The notes: a model not told the origin generated them from the letters alone. A stretch of 64,000 bases of DNA from Streptomyces sp. NBC_01235 (GCF_035989285.1 NZ_CP108513.1:2480001-2544000), one strand, 5' to 3'. Positions 48,259 through 63,387 are shown, counted from the stretch's first letter. Numbers and translations are program-made.

Positions 48259-49467
48259 CTACAGCCCCGCGGCCTTCTGCAGCGCCTCCACGCGGTCCGT
48301 ACGCTCCCACGTGAAGTCGGGGAGCTCGCGGCCGAAGTGACCGTACGCGGCGGTCTGGGCGTAGATCGGGCGCAGCAGGTCGAGGTCGCGGATGATCGCG
48401 GCCGGGCGGAGGTCGAAGACCTCGTCGATGGCCTTCTCGATCCTCTCGACGTCGACCTTGGCGGTGCCGAAGGTCTCGACGAAGAGGCCGACCGGCTCGG
48501 CCTTGCCGATCGCGTAGGCGACCTGGACCTCGCAGCGGGCCGCCAGACCAGCCGCGACCACGTTCTTCGCCACCCAGCGCATCGCGTAGGCGGCCGAACG
48601 GTCGACCTTGGACGGGTCCTTGCCCGAGAACGCGCCACCGCCGTGGCGGGCGAAGCCGCCGTAGGTGTCGATGATGATCTTGCGACCGGTGAGGCCGGCG
48701 TCGCCCATGGGGCCGCCGATCTCGAAGCGGCCGGTCGGGTTCACCAGCAGACGGTAGTTCTCGGTGTCGAGCTTGATGCCCTCGTCCAGGAGCGCCTTCA
48801 GCTCCGGCTCCACGACGAACTCGCGGATGTCGGGGGCCAGCAGGGAGTCCAGGTCGATGTCGCTCGCGTGCTGCGAGGAGACGACGACCGTGTCGAGGCG
48901 GACGGCCTTGTCGCCGTCGTACTCGATGGTGACCTGGGTCTTGCCGTCGGGGCGCAGGTAGGGGATGGTCCCGTTCTTGCGGACGTCCGACAGTCGCTTG
49001 GACAGGCGGTGCGCCAGGAAGATCGGCAGCGGCATCAGCGTCGGCGTCTCGTCGGAGGCGTAGCCGAACATCAGGCCCTGGTCGCCCGCGCCCTGCTTGT
49101 CGAGCTCGTCTTCGTCGCCCTCGACCCGGGACTCGTACGCCGTGTCCACACCCTGGGCGATGTCCGGGGACTGGGCGCCGATGGACACCGACACGCCGCA
49201 GGAGGCGCCGTCGAAGCCCTTCTTGGAGGAGTCGTAGCCGATCTCGAGGATCTTGTCGCGCACCAGCTGGGGGATCGGCGCGTAGGCCTTGGTGGTGACC
49301 TCACCGGCCACGTGCACCAGACCGGTCGTGATCAGGGTCTCGACGGCGACCCGAGAGGTCGGGTCCTCGCGCAGCAGGGCATCGAGAATGGTGTCGCTGA
49401 TCTGGTCAGCGATCTTGTCGGGGTGACCCTCGGTCACAGACTCCGAGGTGAACAGGCGACGGGACAC
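48259..49467 (-). CDS. metK: S-adenosylmethionine synthetase
   Basis: 402 residues. Makes SAM from methionine and [23 protein letters not shown] opens it; [15 protein letters not shown] and [20 protein letters not shown] are the ATP and phosphate motifs. The start GTG 49467 has AGGGAGCGTT before it and matches the known length. Upstream residues in an open frame are not homologous. I looked for a SAM riboswitch in the 241-base leader and did not see one; TAAACT near 49552 is a possible -10. Confidence 0.97.
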   Translation of the reverse strand: MSRRLFTSESVTEGHPDKIADQISDTILDALLREDPTSRVAVETLITTGLVHVAGEVTTKAYAPIPQLVRDKILEIGYDSSKKGFDGASCGVSVSIGAQSPDIAQGVDTAYESRVEGDEDELDKQGAGDQGLMFGYASDETPTLMPLPIFLAHRLSKRLSDVRKNGTIPYLRPDGKTQVTIEYDGDKAVRLDTVVVSSQHASDIDLDSLLAPDIREFVVEPELKALLDEGIKLDTENYRLLVNPTGRFEIGGPMGDAGLTGRKIIIDTYGGFARHGGGAFSGKDPSKVDRSAAYAMRWVAKNVVAAGLAARCEVQVAYAIGKAEPVGLFVETFGTAKVDVERIEKAIDEVFDLRPAAIIRDLDLLRPIYAQTAAYGHFGRELPDFTWERTDRVEALQKAAGL

Positions 49468-49708
49468 AACGCTCCCTGGGGTTGCAGCGGCTGCTGGCTG
49501 ATCATTGGCGGACGCGACGGGAGCTGCGCCCGGCGTCATCCGAGAACAGTTTATCGGTCGTGCCCCACCACCGGCCCACCCGTCTCGCCTCTCGGGAGTG
49601 CTGTGACCTGCGGCACGGGCATTCTGCCGAATGCCCAGCAGCCTTGGCCAGGGGGCGCAACACCCGAATCGAGCGAGCCGCGAGAGAACGGCGATGCGCA
49701 TCAAACAG

Positions 49709-50911
49709 TCAGGTCAGGCGGGTCGTCACCAGGTCCCACACGATTTCGGCCAGGGCTTCCTTGGGGCCGTGCGGCACCGGGGTCTCGCTCCCGTCGGCAC
49801 CCAGAACGAGCGCCTCGTTCTCCTCGGAGCCGAATGTGCGACGCTCCCCCACCTCGTTCACCACCAGCAGATCGCACCCCTTGCGCCGCAGCTTCGTCCG
49901 GCCGTTGGCGAGGACGTCGTCGGTCTCGGCGGCGAAGCCGACAACCACCTGGTTGGGGCGCACCCGGTCGGCGGAGAGCTCCGCGAGGATGTCCGGATTC
50001 CGTACGAGGACGATGGGTTCCGGTTCCTGGCCGTCCTTCTTCTTGATCTTGCCCGCCGCGTACGTCTGCGGCCGGAAGTCGGCCACCGCGGCGGCCATGA
50101 CGACCGCGTCGGCGTCCGCGGCCGCCTTCAGGACCGCCTCGCGCAGTTGTACGGCTGTGCCGACCTGGACGACGTCGACCCCGGCGGGGTCGGGCAGGCC
50201 GGTGTTCGCCGCGATCAGCGTGACCCGGGCGCCGCGCGCGGCGGCGGTGCGGGCGAGGGCGTAGCCCTGCTTGCCGGAGGAACGGTTACCGAGGAAGCGG
50301 ACCGGGTCGAGGGGCTCGCGGGTACCGCCGGCGCTGACCACGACATGCCGGTCGGTGAGGTCGGGCTCGCGCACTCCCCTGGCCAGGACGCGGCGGCAGA
50401 CCTCGAAGATCTCGGCCGGGTCGGGCAGCCGCCCCTTGCCGGTGTCGACGCCGGTGAGCCGGCCGACGGCCGGTTCGATCACGACGGCGCCGCGTCGGCG
50501 CAGGGTCGCCACGTTCTCCTGGGTGGCCGGGTGCTCCCACATCTCGGTGTGCATCGCGGGGGCGAGGACGACCGGACAGCGGGCGGTGAGGAGGGTGTTG
50601 GTGAGGAGGTCGTCGGCGAGGCCGTGGGCGGCCTTGGCGAGCATGTCCGCCGTGGCCGGGGCGACGACCACCAGGTCGGCGTGCTGGCCGATGCGAACGT
50701 GCGGGACCTCGTGGACGTCGTCCCAGACCTCCGTGGAGACGGGGTGGCCGGAGAGGGCGGACCAGGTGGCGGCGCCGACGAAGTGCAGCGCGGAGGCGGT
50801 GGGGACGACGCGGACGTCATGACCCGACTCCGTCAGTCTGCGCAGCAGCTCACAGGCCTTGTAGGCGGCGATACCACCACTGACCCCCAGAACGACCTTC
50901 GGCTTGTCCAC
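49709..50911 (-). CDS. coaBC: phosphopantothenoylcysteine decarboxylase / phosphopantothenate-cysteine ligase
   Basis: 400 residues, a fusion. The N-terminal FMN-dependent CoaC half (1 to about 190) has [20 protein letters not shown] and [20 protein letters not shown]. The C-terminal CoaB half has [26 protein letters not shown] pattern and joins cysteine using a nucleotide. Together they make steps 2 and 3 of coenzyme A synthesis. The start is GTG 50911 with GGGGAGAGACG before it. It follows rpoZ in the conserved gmk-rpoZ-coaBC-metK order. Confidence 0.97.
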   Translation of the reverse strand: MDKPKVVLGVSGGIAAYKACELLRRLTESGHDVRVVPTASALHFVGAATWSALSGHPVSTEVWDDVHEVPHVRIGQHADLVVVAPATADMLAKAAHGLADDLLTNTLLTARCPVVLAPAMHTEMWEHPATQENVATLRRRGAVVIEPAVGRLTGVDTGKGRLPDPAEIFEVCRRVLARGVREPDLTDRHVVVSAGGTREPLDPVRFLGNRSSGKQGYALARTAAARGARVTLIAANTGLPDPAGVDVVQVGTAVQLREAVLKAAADADAVVMAAAVADFRPQTYAAGKIKKKDGQEPEPIVLVRNPDILAELSADRVRPNQVVVGFAAETDDVLANGRTKLRRKGCDLLVVNEVGERRTFGSEENEALVLGADGSETPVPHGPKEALAEIVWDLVTTRLT

Positions 50912-50974
50912 CGTCTCTCCCCGCACCTCGGCACCACGTACGCCGCGGCTCCCGGCGTACGAGTCCATCAGACA

Positions 50975-51009
50975 CCACAGGCCCGGCAGTCGTGCTGCCG
51001 GGCCTGTGG
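50975..51009 (-). terminator. terminator after rpoZ
   Basis: A 15-bp perfect stem, CCACAGGCCCGGCAG at 50975-50989 and CTGCCGGGCCTGTGG at 50995-51009, starts 26 bases past the rpoZ stop. It lacks a T-tract on the transcribed side. It would separate rpoZ from coaBC. Confidence 0.8.
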
Positions 51010-51034
51010 AAAAACCAACTGCGAGCCGAAAATA

Positions 51035-51307
51035 CTACTGCGCGGGACCCTCGACGGCCTCGGACGTCAGCAGCCCCGCGTTGATCTCGCGGAGGGCGAT
51101 CGAGAGCGGCTTCTCGTGGACGTGGGTGTCGACGAGCGGACCGACGTACTCGAGGAGGCCCTCGCCGAGCTGCGAGTAGTACGCGTTGATCTGGCGGGCC
51201 CGCTTGGCCGCGTAGATCACGAGGCTGTACTTCGAGTCGGTGGCCTCGAGGAGCTCGTCGATCGGCGGGTTGATGATGCCCTCGGGCGCGGAGATGGAAG
51301 AGGACAC
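51035..51307 (-). CDS. rpoZ: RNA polymerase omega subunit
   Basis: 90 residues. Assists assembly of core RNA polymerase. [26 protein letters not shown] pattern is the conserved region. The start is GTG 51307. Between gmk and coaBC, as in other actinobacteria. Confidence 0.97.
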   Translation of the reverse strand: MSSSISAPEGIINPPIDELLEATDSKYSLVIYAAKRARQINAYYSQLGEGLLEYVGPLVDTHVHEKPLSIALREINAGLLTSEAVEGPAQ

Positions 51308-51389
51308 GCTCTACCTTCCGATGGATGGGAAAAGACCGGTCGTGATCACAGAGCCCGCCAGGTACCCGGAGGACTCGGAGAACCCGTGA

Positions 51390-51983
51390 TCACACAACAT
51401 CCATCAAGGCTAGCAGCTCACGCGCCACGTCCTCGACGGAGGTGTTGACCAGGGTCACGTCGAACTCCGGCTCGGCCGCGAGTTCGATCTTCGCGGCCTC
51501 CAGCCGGCGCTCGATGACCTCGGGCGGCTCGGTGCCCCGCCCGGTGAGTCTGCGCACCAGCTCCTCCCAGGAGGGAGGAGCCAGGAACACCAGCTGGGCC
51601 TCGGGCATGGACTCGCGGACCTGCCGGGCACCCTGGAGGTCGATCTCCAGGAGGACCGGCTCGCCCGACTCCAGGCGCTCCAGCACGGCAGCGCGCGGAG
51701 TGCCGTAGCGGTTGCCGGCGAACTCGGCCCACTCCAGCAGCTCGCCGTTGGCGATCAGCTTGTCCATCTCCTCGTCGGTGACGAAGAAGTAGTGGACTCC
51801 GGGCTTCTCGCCGGGGCGCGGCTTACGGGTCGTCGCCGACACCGAGAGCCAGACCTCGGGGTGTTCCTTGCGCATATGGGCGACGACCGTGCTCTTGCCG
51901 ACCCCGGAGGGGCCGGAGAGCACGGTCAGCCGCGGACGTACGTCCGGGGGCTCGGGGGTCGTCCCCCGGAATGTTGCAGCCAT
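51390..51983 (-). CDS. gmk: guanylate kinase
   Basis: 197 residues. Phosphorylates GMP to GDP. P-loop [16 protein letters not shown] (24-31 core), then [20 protein letters not shown] for GMP binding and [20 protein letters not shown]. The start ATG 51983 has an N-terminal extension of about 17 residues typical of streptomycetes. It is 83 bp before rpoZ, and the two are likely cotranscribed. Confidence 0.97.
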   Translation of the reverse strand: MAATFRGTTPEPPDVRPRLTVLSGPSGVGKSTVVAHMRKEHPEVWLSVSATTRKPRPGEKPGVHYFFVTDEEMDKLIANGELLEWAEFAGNRYGTPRAAVLERLESGEPVLLEIDLQGARQVRESMPEAQLVFLAPPSWEELVRRLTGRGTEPPEVIERRLEAAKIELAAEPEFDVTLVNTSVEDVARELLALMDVV

Positions 51984-52043
51984 GCAGCGATTATTCCAGC
52001 AATCCCGGAGTGCCCGGGACTCCCTTCCCGCAGGACCCGGGAA

Positions 52044-52367
52044 TCAGGATCCGGTGCTGCCGAACTCACGCTCCAGGGACGCGATCTGGTTGGAACCGAG
52101 GCCGCGCACGCGACGGCTCTCGGAGATGCCGAGTCGCTCCATGATCTGCTTGGCGCGGACCTTGCCCACGCCCGGGAGCGACTCCAGGAGGGCGGAGACC
52201 TTCATCTTGCCGATGACGTCGTTTTCCTGACCCTGCTTGATGACCTCGTGAAGGGAGGCGCCGGAGTGCTTCAGTCGATTCTTGACCTCGGCCCGCTCCC
52301 GGCGAGCCGCGGCGGCCTTTTCGAGCGCGGCTGCGCGCTGTTCGGGGGTAAGGGGCGGAAGAGCCAC
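52044..52367 (-). CDS. sihf: actinobacterial integration host factor sIHF
   Basis: 107 residues. Small nucleoid protein that bends DNA and influences topology, sporulation and antibiotic production in Streptomyces. An N-terminal helix with EQRAAALEKAAAARRERAEV is followed by the H2TH-like region SLPGVGKVRAKQIMERLGIS, which binds DNA. It is the syntenic equivalent of S. coelicolor SCO1480. The start is GTG 52367. It is not related to the IHF of E. coli. The 278 bases upstream hold no gene. Confidence 0.96.
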   Translation of the reverse strand: MALPPLTPEQRAAALEKAAAARRERAEVKNRLKHSGASLHEVIKQGQENDVIGKMKVSALLESLPGVGKVRAKQIMERLGISESRRVRGLGSNQIASLEREFGSTGS

Positions 52368-52645
52368 GCCTACGTCACCTCGGATGTCGAACTGTCGGAT
52401 ACGGACCGGTGAGGAACCTAGTCGCCCCACACCTGGTGAGCTACGAGCAACACGCTTGCCCGTTCACTCTCCGTCGGAGACTAGCGGCCAACTCCGCCAG
52501 AGTCAGCGAGAACAGAGGAAAAGTCCTGGTCAGCCTCCGTCAGGCCGGACATTTAAGACATAGTGCCCTGGATTTGAGGATGTATCCAGGCTCAAGTCGG
52601 CCGAGGGCCGCCGGACCGAGCCCCCGGTCGGGCGGCCGGAGCCCC

Positions 52646-53488
52646 TCAGGCGGAGGCCACGGCGGCGCGGACCTCTCGCGCGAACCGCTCCACCGCGTCA
52701 CGCAGCGCGACGATGTCGGGACCGTGACGCAACACACCCCGACTCACGTTCGGTACGACATTGCGCACCGCGGACCCGAAGACCCGCGGGAGGTCGGCCG
52801 GGGTCGCCCCCTGGGCGCCGACGCCGGGCGCGAGGAGCGGAGCGTTGATGTCGAGGTCGTACGTCGAGAGGTCGCCCAGCGTGGCGCCGACGACCGCCCC
52901 GAAGGAGCCCAGCGGCTCCTCCCCCACGTTCTCGGCGGCCAGATGCGCCAGCATCGTGGCGCCCACGTTCCGTCCGTCGGCCCGCACCGCGTGCTGGACC
53001 TCCCTGCCCTCCGGGTTGGAGGTCAGCGCCAGCACGAACAGCCCGGTGCCGCTCTCCCGGGCCAGCGCCACCGCCGGCGACAGGGACCCGTAGCCGAGGT
53101 ACGGCGACACGGTGAGGGCGTCCGAGAACAGCGGGGCGTCCTTGTGCAGGAACGCCTCGGCGTACGCGGCCATGGTCGAGCCGATGTCACCGCGCTTGGC
53201 GTCCATCACGACCAGGGCGCCGGCCGCCCGCGCCTCCTGGACCGTCTTCTCCAGAACGGCGACCCCGCGCGAGCCGAACCGCTCGAAGAAGGCGCTCTGC
53301 GGCTTCAGCAGAGCGACCCGGTCGGCCGTCGCCTCGACGACCGTGCGGCTGAACCGCTCCAGGCCGGCGACGTCGTCGTTCAGACCCCACTCGGCGAGCA
53401 GGGACGCGTGCGGGTCGATGCCGACGCACAGGGGGCCACGCTCGTCCATCGCGCGACGCAGACGGGCGCCGAAGGGCTCCAGGGTCAT
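52646..53488 (-). CDS. pyrF: orotidine 5'-phosphate decarboxylase
   Basis: 280 residues, the longer actinobacterial type. Makes UMP from OMP. LVVMDAKRGDIGSTMAAYAE holds the catalytic Asp and Lys (DxKxxD). The ATG overlaps the end of pyrD by 4 bases, so it is translationally coupled. Last gene of the pyrimidine operon. Confidence 0.97.
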   Translation of the reverse strand: MTLEPFGARLRRAMDERGPLCVGIDPHASLLAEWGLNDDVAGLERFSRTVVEATADRVALLKPQSAFFERFGSRGVAVLEKTVQEARAAGALVVMDAKRGDIGSTMAAYAEAFLHKDAPLFSDALTVSPYLGYGSLSPAVALARESGTGLFVLALTSNPEGREVQHAVRADGRNVGATMLAHLAAENVGEEPLGSFGAVVGATLGDLSTYDLDINAPLLAPGVGAQGATPADLPRVFGSAVRNVVPNVSRGVLRHGPDIVALRDAVERFAREVRAAVASA

Positions 53489-54591
53489 GCCGTCTTCCTC
53501 ACGTCGGCGCCGACCGCGTCGGCGAGGGTGGCGTAGGGACTCGTCCGCAGGCGGGCGGCGAGGCCCTTGTGGATCGCGCGGCCCCAGAAGGGCCCTTCGT
53601 AGATGAAGGCGCTGTACCCCTGGACCAGCGTGGCACCGGCCAGGATGCGCTGCCAGGCGTCCTCGGCGTTCTCGACGCCGCCGACGCCCACGAGGGTGAT
53701 GCGGTCGCCCACGCGCGCGTAGAGACGGCGCAGCACCTCCAGGGAGCGGGCCTTGAGGGGCGCCCCGGACAGGCCGCCGGTCTCCTTCACCAGGGAGGGT
53801 TCGGATTTCAGACCGAGCCCATCGCGCGCGATGGTGGTGTTCGTGGCGATGATCCCGTCCAGGCCGAGTTCGACGGCCAGGTCGGCGACCGCGTCGACGT
53901 CGTCGTCGGCCAGGTCCGGGGCGATCTTCACCAGCAGCGGGACGCGCCGCGAGGTCACCACGCGGTCGGCGGCCTCCCGGACGGCGCTCAGCAGCGGCCG
54001 CAGCGCGTCCGTGGCCTGAAGGTTGCGCAGCCCCGGCGTGTTCGGCGAGGAGACGTTCACGACCAGGTAGTCGGCGTACGGCGCGAGCCGCTCGGTCGAC
54101 TTCACGTAGTCGCCGACGGCCTCCTCCTCCGGTACGGCCTTGGTCTTGCCGATGTTGACACCCACCACGGGCCTGAAGACCGGCTCACGGGACGCGAGCC
54201 GGGCCGCCACGGCCAGCGAGCCCTCGTTGTTGAACCCCATGCGGTTGATCAGCGCCCGGTCCCGCACGAGCCGGAACAGCCGCTTCCTGGGGTTGCCGGG
54301 CTGTGGCTCGCCGGTGACCGTGCCGATCTCGACGTGGTCGAAGCCCAGCATCGACATCCCGTCGATCGCGACGGCGTTCTTGTCGAAGCCCGCGGCGAGC
54401 CCGAAGGGGCCGTGCATGCGCAGCCCGAAGGCCTCGGTGCGCAGTTCCCCGTAGCGGGGTGCCAGGGCGGCCGCGACGAAGGTGCGCAGCACCGGGATGC
54501 GGACGGCGAGCCGGATCCAGCGGAAGGCCAGGTGGTGGGCCTGCTCCGGGTCCATCCGTTTGAAGACGAGGTTGAAGAAGATCTTGTACAT
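53485..54591 (-). CDS. pyrD: dihydroorotate dehydrogenase (quinone, class 2)
   Basis: 368 residues. Oxidises dihydroorotate with FMN and passes electrons to quinone. The N-terminal amphipathic helix ([21 protein letters not shown]) is that of membrane-associated class 2 enzymes. [15 protein letters not shown] and [14 protein letters not shown] (catalytic Ser region) are seen. A hairpin lies between carB and this gene, so some transcripts may stop before it. Confidence 0.97.
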   Translation of the reverse strand: MYKIFFNLVFKRMDPEQAHHLAFRWIRLAVRIPVLRTFVAAALAPRYGELRTEAFGLRMHGPFGLAAGFDKNAVAIDGMSMLGFDHVEIGTVTGEPQPGNPRKRLFRLVRDRALINRMGFNNEGSLAVAARLASREPVFRPVVGVNIGKTKAVPEEEAVGDYVKSTERLAPYADYLVVNVSSPNTPGLRNLQATDALRPLLSAVREAADRVVTSRRVPLLVKIAPDLADDDVDAVADLAVELGLDGIIATNTTIARDGLGLKSEPSLVKETGGLSGAPLKARSLEVLRRLYARVGDRITLVGVGGVENAEDAWQRILAGATLVQGYSAFIYEGPFWGRAIHKGLAARLRTSPYATLADAVGADVRKTA

Positions 54592-54619
54592 CTGGAGAGT
54601 CCTCAGGGGTCCTCATGCA

Positions 54620-54653
54620 GAGGGGGACACCGTTTTTTTCCGGTGTCCCCCTC
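54620..54653 (-). terminator. hairpin between carB and pyrD
   Basis: A perfect 13-bp stem, GAGGGGGACACCG and its complement, with a loop of seven T and one C (A-rich in the transcript). It begins 8 bases after the carB stop inside what looks like one operon, so it may lower expression of pyrD and pyrF relative to carAB. Confidence 0.75.
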
Positions 54654-54660
54654 AGGGCTG

Positions 54661-57961
<3,301 letters not shown>

Positions 57962-57969
<8 letters not shown>

Positions 57970-59104
57970 GCTGGCCCTCCATCAGGGTTACGAAGCGGTC
58001 GAACAGGTAGGCGGCGTCGTGCGGGCCCGCTGCCGCTTCGGGGTGGTACTGGACGGAGAAGGCCGGCTGGTCGAGCAGCTGGAGCCCCTCCACGACGTCG
58101 TCGTTGAGGCAGACGTGGGAGACCTCGGCGCGGCCGAACTTCGTCTCGCTGACCTGGTCGAGCGGCGCGTCCACGGCGAACCCGTGGTTGTGCGCGGTGA
58201 CCTCGACCTTGCCGGTCGTACGGTCCTGGACCGGCTGGTTGATGCCCCGGTGGCCGTACTTCAGCTTGTAGGTGCCGAAGCCGAGGGCGCGGCCGAGGAT
58301 CTGGTTGCCGAAGCAGATGCCGAACAGCGGCGTCCTGCGCTCCAGCACCTCGGTCATCAGCGCGACAGGGCCGTCGGCGGTGGCCGGGTCGCCCGGGCCG
58401 TTGGAGAAGAACACACCGTCGGGGTTGACGGCGTACACGTCGTCCGCGGAGGCGGTCGCCGGGAGCACATGCACCTCGATGCCGCGTTCGGCCATGCGGT
58501 GCGGGGTCATGCCCTTGATGCCGAGGTCGATGGCGGCGACGGTGAACCGCTTCTCGCCGACCGCCGGGACGACGTAGACCTCCTTGGTGGCGACCTCCTC
58601 GTAGAGGCTCGCGCCCTTCATGTGCGGCTGGGCCTGCACGCGCGCGAGAAGCTCGGCTTCCGAGCCGATCGCCTCGCCGGAGAAGATGCCGGCGCGCATC
58701 GAGCCGCGCTCGCGAAGGTGACGGGTGAGCGCGCGGGTGTCGATGCCGGAGATCCCGACGACGTTCTGCGCGACCAGCTCGTCGTCCAGGGAGCGCTTGG
58801 CGCGCCAGTTGGAGGGCACTCGCGCGGGGTCACGCACTACGTAGCCGGAGACCCAGATGCGGCTCGACTCGTCGTCCTCGTCGTTCCAGCCGGTGTTGCC
58901 GATCTGCGGGGCGGTCGCGACGACGATCTGGCGGTCGTACGACGGGTCGGTCAGGGTCTCCTGGTAGCCGGTCATGCCGGTGGAGAACACCGCTTCGCCG
59001 AAGGTCTCCCCCACGGCCCCGTAGGCACGGCCGCGGAAGATCCGGCCGTCCTCCAGGACGAGTACGGCGGGAACCTTGGTGGTTCCCCTTGTGGAGGTCG
59101 TCAT
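57962..59104 (-). CDS. carA: carbamoyl-phosphate synthase small (glutaminase) subunit
   Basis: 380 residues. Releases ammonia from glutamine for Car[21 protein letters not shown] starts it. The class I amidotransferase domain has the catalytic Cys in [16 protein letters not shown] and the His-Glu in [13 protein letters not shown]. The ATG at 59104 overlaps the upstream gene by 4 bases. Confidence 0.97.
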
Positions 59105-59667
59105 CGTGCGCCTTCCGTCTTGTTGTTGATCATGGAGTTGATGGCCTCGACCCACTCCTGGTGCTCGGCCGCGTGGTCCGAGCGGAAGCCGGAGTCGATC
59201 AGCGTGTCGCCGTGCTGCCAGGTGACCACGAGCAGTCCGCCCTCGGTGAGGACCTTGCCGGCGATGCCCTTGCCGAGCAGCGCCTCGCGCAGCGCGCCGA
59301 CGGGGACGAAGAAGTCGGTGGCACCGGGGCGTACGACGTCCAGCCCCGCGTCCGTCAGGGTGAGCTCGACCCGGCTGCGGGTGCCCAGGCCGTGCGCCAC
59401 GATGCGGTCGAGCCACTGCCCGGCGGTGGTGGAGCCGTGATAGCGGCCGCTCATGCCCAGTCTCGCCGGGCCGAGGTCGTCCGGCGCGCCGGGCAGCTCG
59501 GGCAGGTCGCCCTGGAGCGTGCCACGCCACTTCCAGCCTTCGCGCATCAGCCAGTACACGAGCGCGACGAACAGGCCGAGGCCGACCACCCAGCCGATCC
59601 GCGCGGCCCAGTCGGTCACGGCGGCGGATTCCTTCTCGGCCGCGAGCAGTAGTGCAGCAGATGTCAC
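59101..59667 (-). CDS. PH-domain-like membrane protein of the pyr operon
   Basis: 188 residues. One transmembrane helix ([18 protein letters not shown], about 24-42) anchors a cytoplasmic beta-rich domain with [20 protein letters not shown] and [20 protein letters not shown], resembling bacterial PH-like domains. The gene is conserved between pyrC and carA in actinobacteria, which suggests a role in pyrimidine metabolism, but none has been shown that I know of. Start GTG 59667, four-base overlaps on both sides. Confidence 0.88.
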   Translation of the reverse strand: MTSAALLLAAEKESAAVTDWAARIGWVVGLGLFVALVYWLMREGWKWRGTLQGDLPELPGAPDDLGPARLGMSGRYHGSTTAGQWLDRIVAHGLGTRSRVELTLTDAGLDVVRPGATDFFVPVGALREALLGKGIAGKVLTEGGLLVVTWQHGDTLIDSGFRSDHAAEHQEWVEAINSMINNKTEGAR

Positions 59668-60950
59668 GTGAGCTTCCCGTCGACGAGCGTGGCCTTGCCC
59701 CGGAGCCACGTGTGCGTGACACGGCCCGGCAGCTCACGCCCCTCGTACGGGGTGTTCCGGCTGCGCGAGGCGAAGCCCGCGGGGTCCACGGACCCACGGT
59801 ATTCCGTGTCGACGAGCGTGAGGTTGGCGGGCTCACCTGCCGAGACGGGGCGGCCGTGCCCCGTCGCCCGCCCGATCCGGGCGGGTGTGAAGGACATGCG
59901 GTCGGCGACCCCGGCCCAGTCCAGGAGCCCGGTCTCCACCATCGTCTCCTGGACCACTGACAACGCGGTCTCCAGGCCGACCATGCCCATGGCGGCCGCG
60001 GCCCACTCGCAGTCCTTGTCCTCGTGCGGGTGCGGGGCGTGGTCGGTGGCGACGATGTCGATGGTGCCGTCGGCGAGCGCCTCGCGCAGGGCGAGCACAT
60101 CGCGCTCGGTGCGCAGCGGCGGGTTGACCTTGTAGACCGGGTTGTAACTCCGCACGAGCTCGTCGGTGAGGAGCAGGTGGTGCGGGGTGACCTCGGCGGT
60201 GACGTCGATGCCGCGGGACTTGGCCCAGCGGACGATCTCGACCGACCCGGCGGTGGAGAGGTGGCAGATGTGGACGCGGGAACCGACGTGCTCGGCGAGC
60301 AGGACGTCCCGGGCGATGATCGACTCCTCGGCCACCGCGGGCCAGCCCCCGAGCCCCAGCTCGGCGGAGACGACGCCCTCGTTCATCTGGGCGCCCTCGG
60401 TCAGCCGGGGCTCCTGGGCGTGCTGGGCGACGACCCCGCCGAAGGCCTTCACGTACTCCAGGGCGCGCCGCATGATCACGGCGTCGTCGACGCACTTGCC
60501 GTCGTCGGAGAAGACGGTGACGCCTGCGGCCGACTCGTGCATGGCGCCCAGCTCGGCGAGCTTCTTGCCCTCCAGGCCCACGGTGACCGCGCCGATGGGC
60601 TGCACATCGCAGTAGCCGTGCTCCTGGCCGAGCCGGTAGACCTGCTCGACCACACCGGCGGTGTCGGCCACGGGGAAGGTGTTGGCCATGGCGAAGACGG
60701 CCGTGTAGCCGCCGGAGGCCGCCGCTCGCGTACCCGTCAGCACGGTCTCGGAGTCCTCACGGCCCGGCTCGCGCAGATGAGTGTGCAGGTCGACCAGCCC
60801 CGGCAGCAGCACCTTGCCGCCGGCCTCGACGACCTCGGCGCCCTCGGCGGACAGTCCCTGGCCCACCGCCTCGATGAGCGGACCGTCGATCAGAACGTCC
60901 TGCGGCTCCCCGCCGAGCACCTGCGCACCACGGATCAGGATCTTGCTCAT
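59664..60950 (-). CDS. pyrC: dihydroorotase
   Basis: 428 residues, class I dihydroorotase of the amidohydrolase superfamily. Closes carbamoyl aspartate to dihydroorotate. [20 protein letters not shown] holds the metal-binding Hx[17 protein letters not shown] carries the catalytic Asp. The start ATG 60950 lies 4 bp after pyrB. Confidence 0.97.
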   Translation of the reverse strand: MSKILIRGAQVLGGEPQDVLIDGPLIEAVGQGLSAEGAEVVEAGGKVLLPGLVDLHTHLREPGREDSETVLTGTRAAASGGYTAVFAMANTFPVADTAGVVEQVYRLGQEHGYCDVQPIGAVTVGLEGKKLAELGAMHESAAGVTVFSDDGKCVDDAVIMRRALEYVKAFGGVVAQHAQEPRLTEGAQMNEGVVSAELGLGGWPAVAEESIIARDVLLAEHVGSRVHICHLSTAGSVEIVRWAKSRGIDVTAEVTPHHLLLTDELVRSYNPVYKVNPPLRTERDVLALREALADGTIDIVATDHAPHPHEDKDCEWAAAAMGMVGLETALSVVQETMVETGLLDWAGVADRMSFTPARIGRATGHGRPVSAGEPANLTLVDTEYRGSVDPAGFASRSRNTPYEGRELPGRVTHTWLRGKATLVDGKLT

Positions 60951-60954
60951 GTTC

Positions 60955-61935
60955 TTACTTCCCCTCGGTGGTACGGGCGTGGCTGACGGCGGGTTCGTTG
61001 CCGCCCAGGAGCAGGTAGAGGACGGCCATCCGGATGGACACTCCGTTGGCGACCTGTTCGACGACGGTGCAGCGCTCGGAGTCGGCGACCTCGGCGGTGA
61101 TCTCCATGCCGCGGACCATCGGCCCGGGGTGCATCACGATGGCGTGCTCGGGCATCCGCGCCATCCGGTCGCCGTCGAGGCCGTAGCGCCGCGAGTACTC
61201 GCGCTCGGTGGGGAAGAACGCGGCGTTCATCCGCTCGCGCTGCACGCGCAGCATCATCACCGCGTCGGACTTCGGGAGTGTGCTGTCGAGGTCGTAGGAC
61301 ACCTCGCAGGGCCACGACTCGATGCCGACCGGCACGAGCGTGGGCGGGGCGACCAGGGTGACCTCGGCGCCGAGCGTGTGCAGCAGGTCGACGTTGGAGC
61401 GGGCGACCCGGCTGTGCAGGATGTCGCCGACGATCGTGATGCGCTTGTCGGAGAGGTCGTGCCCGATCCCGGCGTCCCGGCCGATCAGCCTGCGGCGCAT
61501 GGTGAAGGCGTCCAGGAGTGCCTGGGTGGGGTGCTGGTGGGTGCCGTCGCCCGCGTTGATGACGACGGCGTCGATCCAGTCGGAGGTGGCCAGGCGGTAC
61601 GGCGCCCCGGAGGCGCCGTGCCGGATGACGACCGCGTCCACGCCCATGGCCTCCAGCGTCTGGGCGGTGTCCTTCAGGGACTCGCCCTTGGACACCGAGG
61701 ACCCCTTGGCGGAGAAGTTGATGACGTCCGCGGAGAGGCGCTTCTCGGCGGCCTCGAAGGAGATACGCGTGCGCGTGGAGTCCTCGAAGAAGAGGTTGAC
61801 GATCGTGCGGCCGCGCAGGGTCGGCAGTTTCTTGATGGGCCGGTCGGCGACCCGGGCCATCTCCTCGGCGGTGTCGAGGATCAGGACGGCGTCGTCGCGG
61901 GTGAGGTCGGCGGCCGAGATGAGATGACGCAGCAT
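60955..61935 (-). CDS. pyrB: aspartate carbamoyltransferase catalytic subunit
   Basis: 326 residues. Joins carbamoyl phosphate with aspartate. [20 protein letters not shown] is the carbamoyl phosphate loop (STRTR), and [19 protein letters not shown] follows. There is no pyrI regulatory gene, so the enzyme is probably unregulated by nucleotide subunits. It lies 94 bp downstream of pyrR. Confidence 0.97.
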   Translation of the reverse strand: MLRHLISAADLTRDDAVLILDTAEEMARVADRPIKKLPTLRGRTIVNLFFEDSTRTRISFEAAEKRLSADVINFSAKGSSVSKGESLKDTAQTLEAMGVDAVVIRHGASGAPYRLATSDWIDAVVINAGDGTHQHPTQALLDAFTMRRRLIGRDAGIGHDLSDKRITIVGDILHSRVARSNVDLLHTLGAEVTLVAPPTLVPVGIESWPCEVSYDLDSTLPKSDAVMMLRVQRERMNAAFFPTEREYSRRYGLDGDRMARMPEHAIVMHPGPMVRGMEITAEVADSERCTVVEQVANGVSIRMAVLYLLLGGNEPAVSHARTTEGK

Positions 61936-62029
61936 CTGTCAGGCTCCGTAAGGCAGTTCATGGGGAGGATTCGGGCAGGCAGGGGCACGACGGAGGGACG
62001 TACGGCACAAGAGGCCGCACGCGCGCGTG

Positions 62030-62660
<631 letters not shown>

Positions 62661-62768
62661 CGTCGGATTTGCTCACTCCACGGTAGCAGCCCGCAAGGAC
62701 ACGCCTGATCACCCCCTTGGCGTAGTCGGCCACGGATACCACGGAAGAGTCGGTGTGGACCATTCGGC

Positions 62769-62810
62769 TTGACGCAGAAGAATCACGCTGCGTAACCTCA
62801 CAGTGAGTTA
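62769..62810 (+). promoter_or_regulatory. bldD promoter with two BldD boxes
   Basis: TTGACG at 62769-62774 and a 17-base gap to GTAACC at 62792. TCACGCTGCGTAA at 62783-62795 matches the BldD consensus TNACNC(A/T)GNGTNA fully, and TCACAGTGAGTTA at 62798-62810 misses one position. Both overlap the promoter, which fits the known autorepression of bldD by BldD bound to cyclic di-GMP. Confidence 0.85.
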
Positions 62811-62855
62811 CCAGCACGCGGCTCCTGCCGCGTCGACCCAGTGCCGGGGAGCTAT

Positions 62856-63356
62856 ATGTCCAGCGAATACGCCAAACAGCTCGGGGCCAAGCTCCGGGCG
62901 ATCCGCACCCAGCAGGGCCTTTCCCTCCACGGTGTCGAGGAGAAGTCCCAGGGACGCTGGAAGGCGGTCGTGGTCGGTTCGTACGAGCGCGGCGACCGCG
63001 CCGTGACCGTGCAGCGCCTTGCCGAGCTGGCGGATTTCTACGGCGTCCCCGTGCAGGAGCTGCTGCCGGGCACCACCCCGGGCGGGGCGGCCGAGCCCCC
63101 GCCGAAGCTGGTCCTGGACCTGGAGCGACTGGCCCATGTGCCGGTCGAGAAGGCGGGTCCCCTCCAGCGCTACGCCGCCACGATCCAGTCGCAGCGCGGT
63201 GACTACAACGGCAAGGTGCTGTCGATCCGCCAGGACGACCTGCGCACTCTCGCCGTCATCTACGACCAGTCGCCCTCGGTCCTGACCGAACAGCTGATCA
63301 GCTGGGGCGTCCTGGACTCGGACGCGCGTCGCGCGGTCTCCCACGAGGAGAACTAG
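62856..63356 (+). CDS. bldD: BldD, developmental master regulator
   Basis: 166 residues. Represses sporulation genes during vegetative growth, as a dimer held by a cyclic di-GMP tetramer. The N-terminal XRE-type HTH (about 10-72) contains LGAKLRAIRTQQGLSLHGVE. The C-terminal domain has the two c-di-GMP motifs: RGD at 114-116 and RQDD at 125-128. The ATG 62856 has GGGGAGCTAT before it; earlier in-frame codons lack support. It carries its own BldD boxes upstream and strong terminators downstream. Confidence 0.98.
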   Translation: MSSEYAKQLGAKLRAIRTQQGLSLHGVEEKSQGRWKAVVVGSYERGDRAVTVQRLAELADFYGVPVQELLPGTTPGGAAEPPPKLVLDLERLAHVPVEKAGPLQRYAATIQSQRGDYNGKVLSIRQDDLRTLAVIYDQSPSVLTEQLISWGVLDSDARRAVSHEEN

Positions 63357-63387
63357 CCGCTGCGCGGTCGAGCAGAAACGTACCCTC

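Noticed and set aside
49468..49708. SAM riboswitch before metK
   Set aside because: No SAM-I, SAM-II or SAM-IV core motif seen on the transcribed strand.
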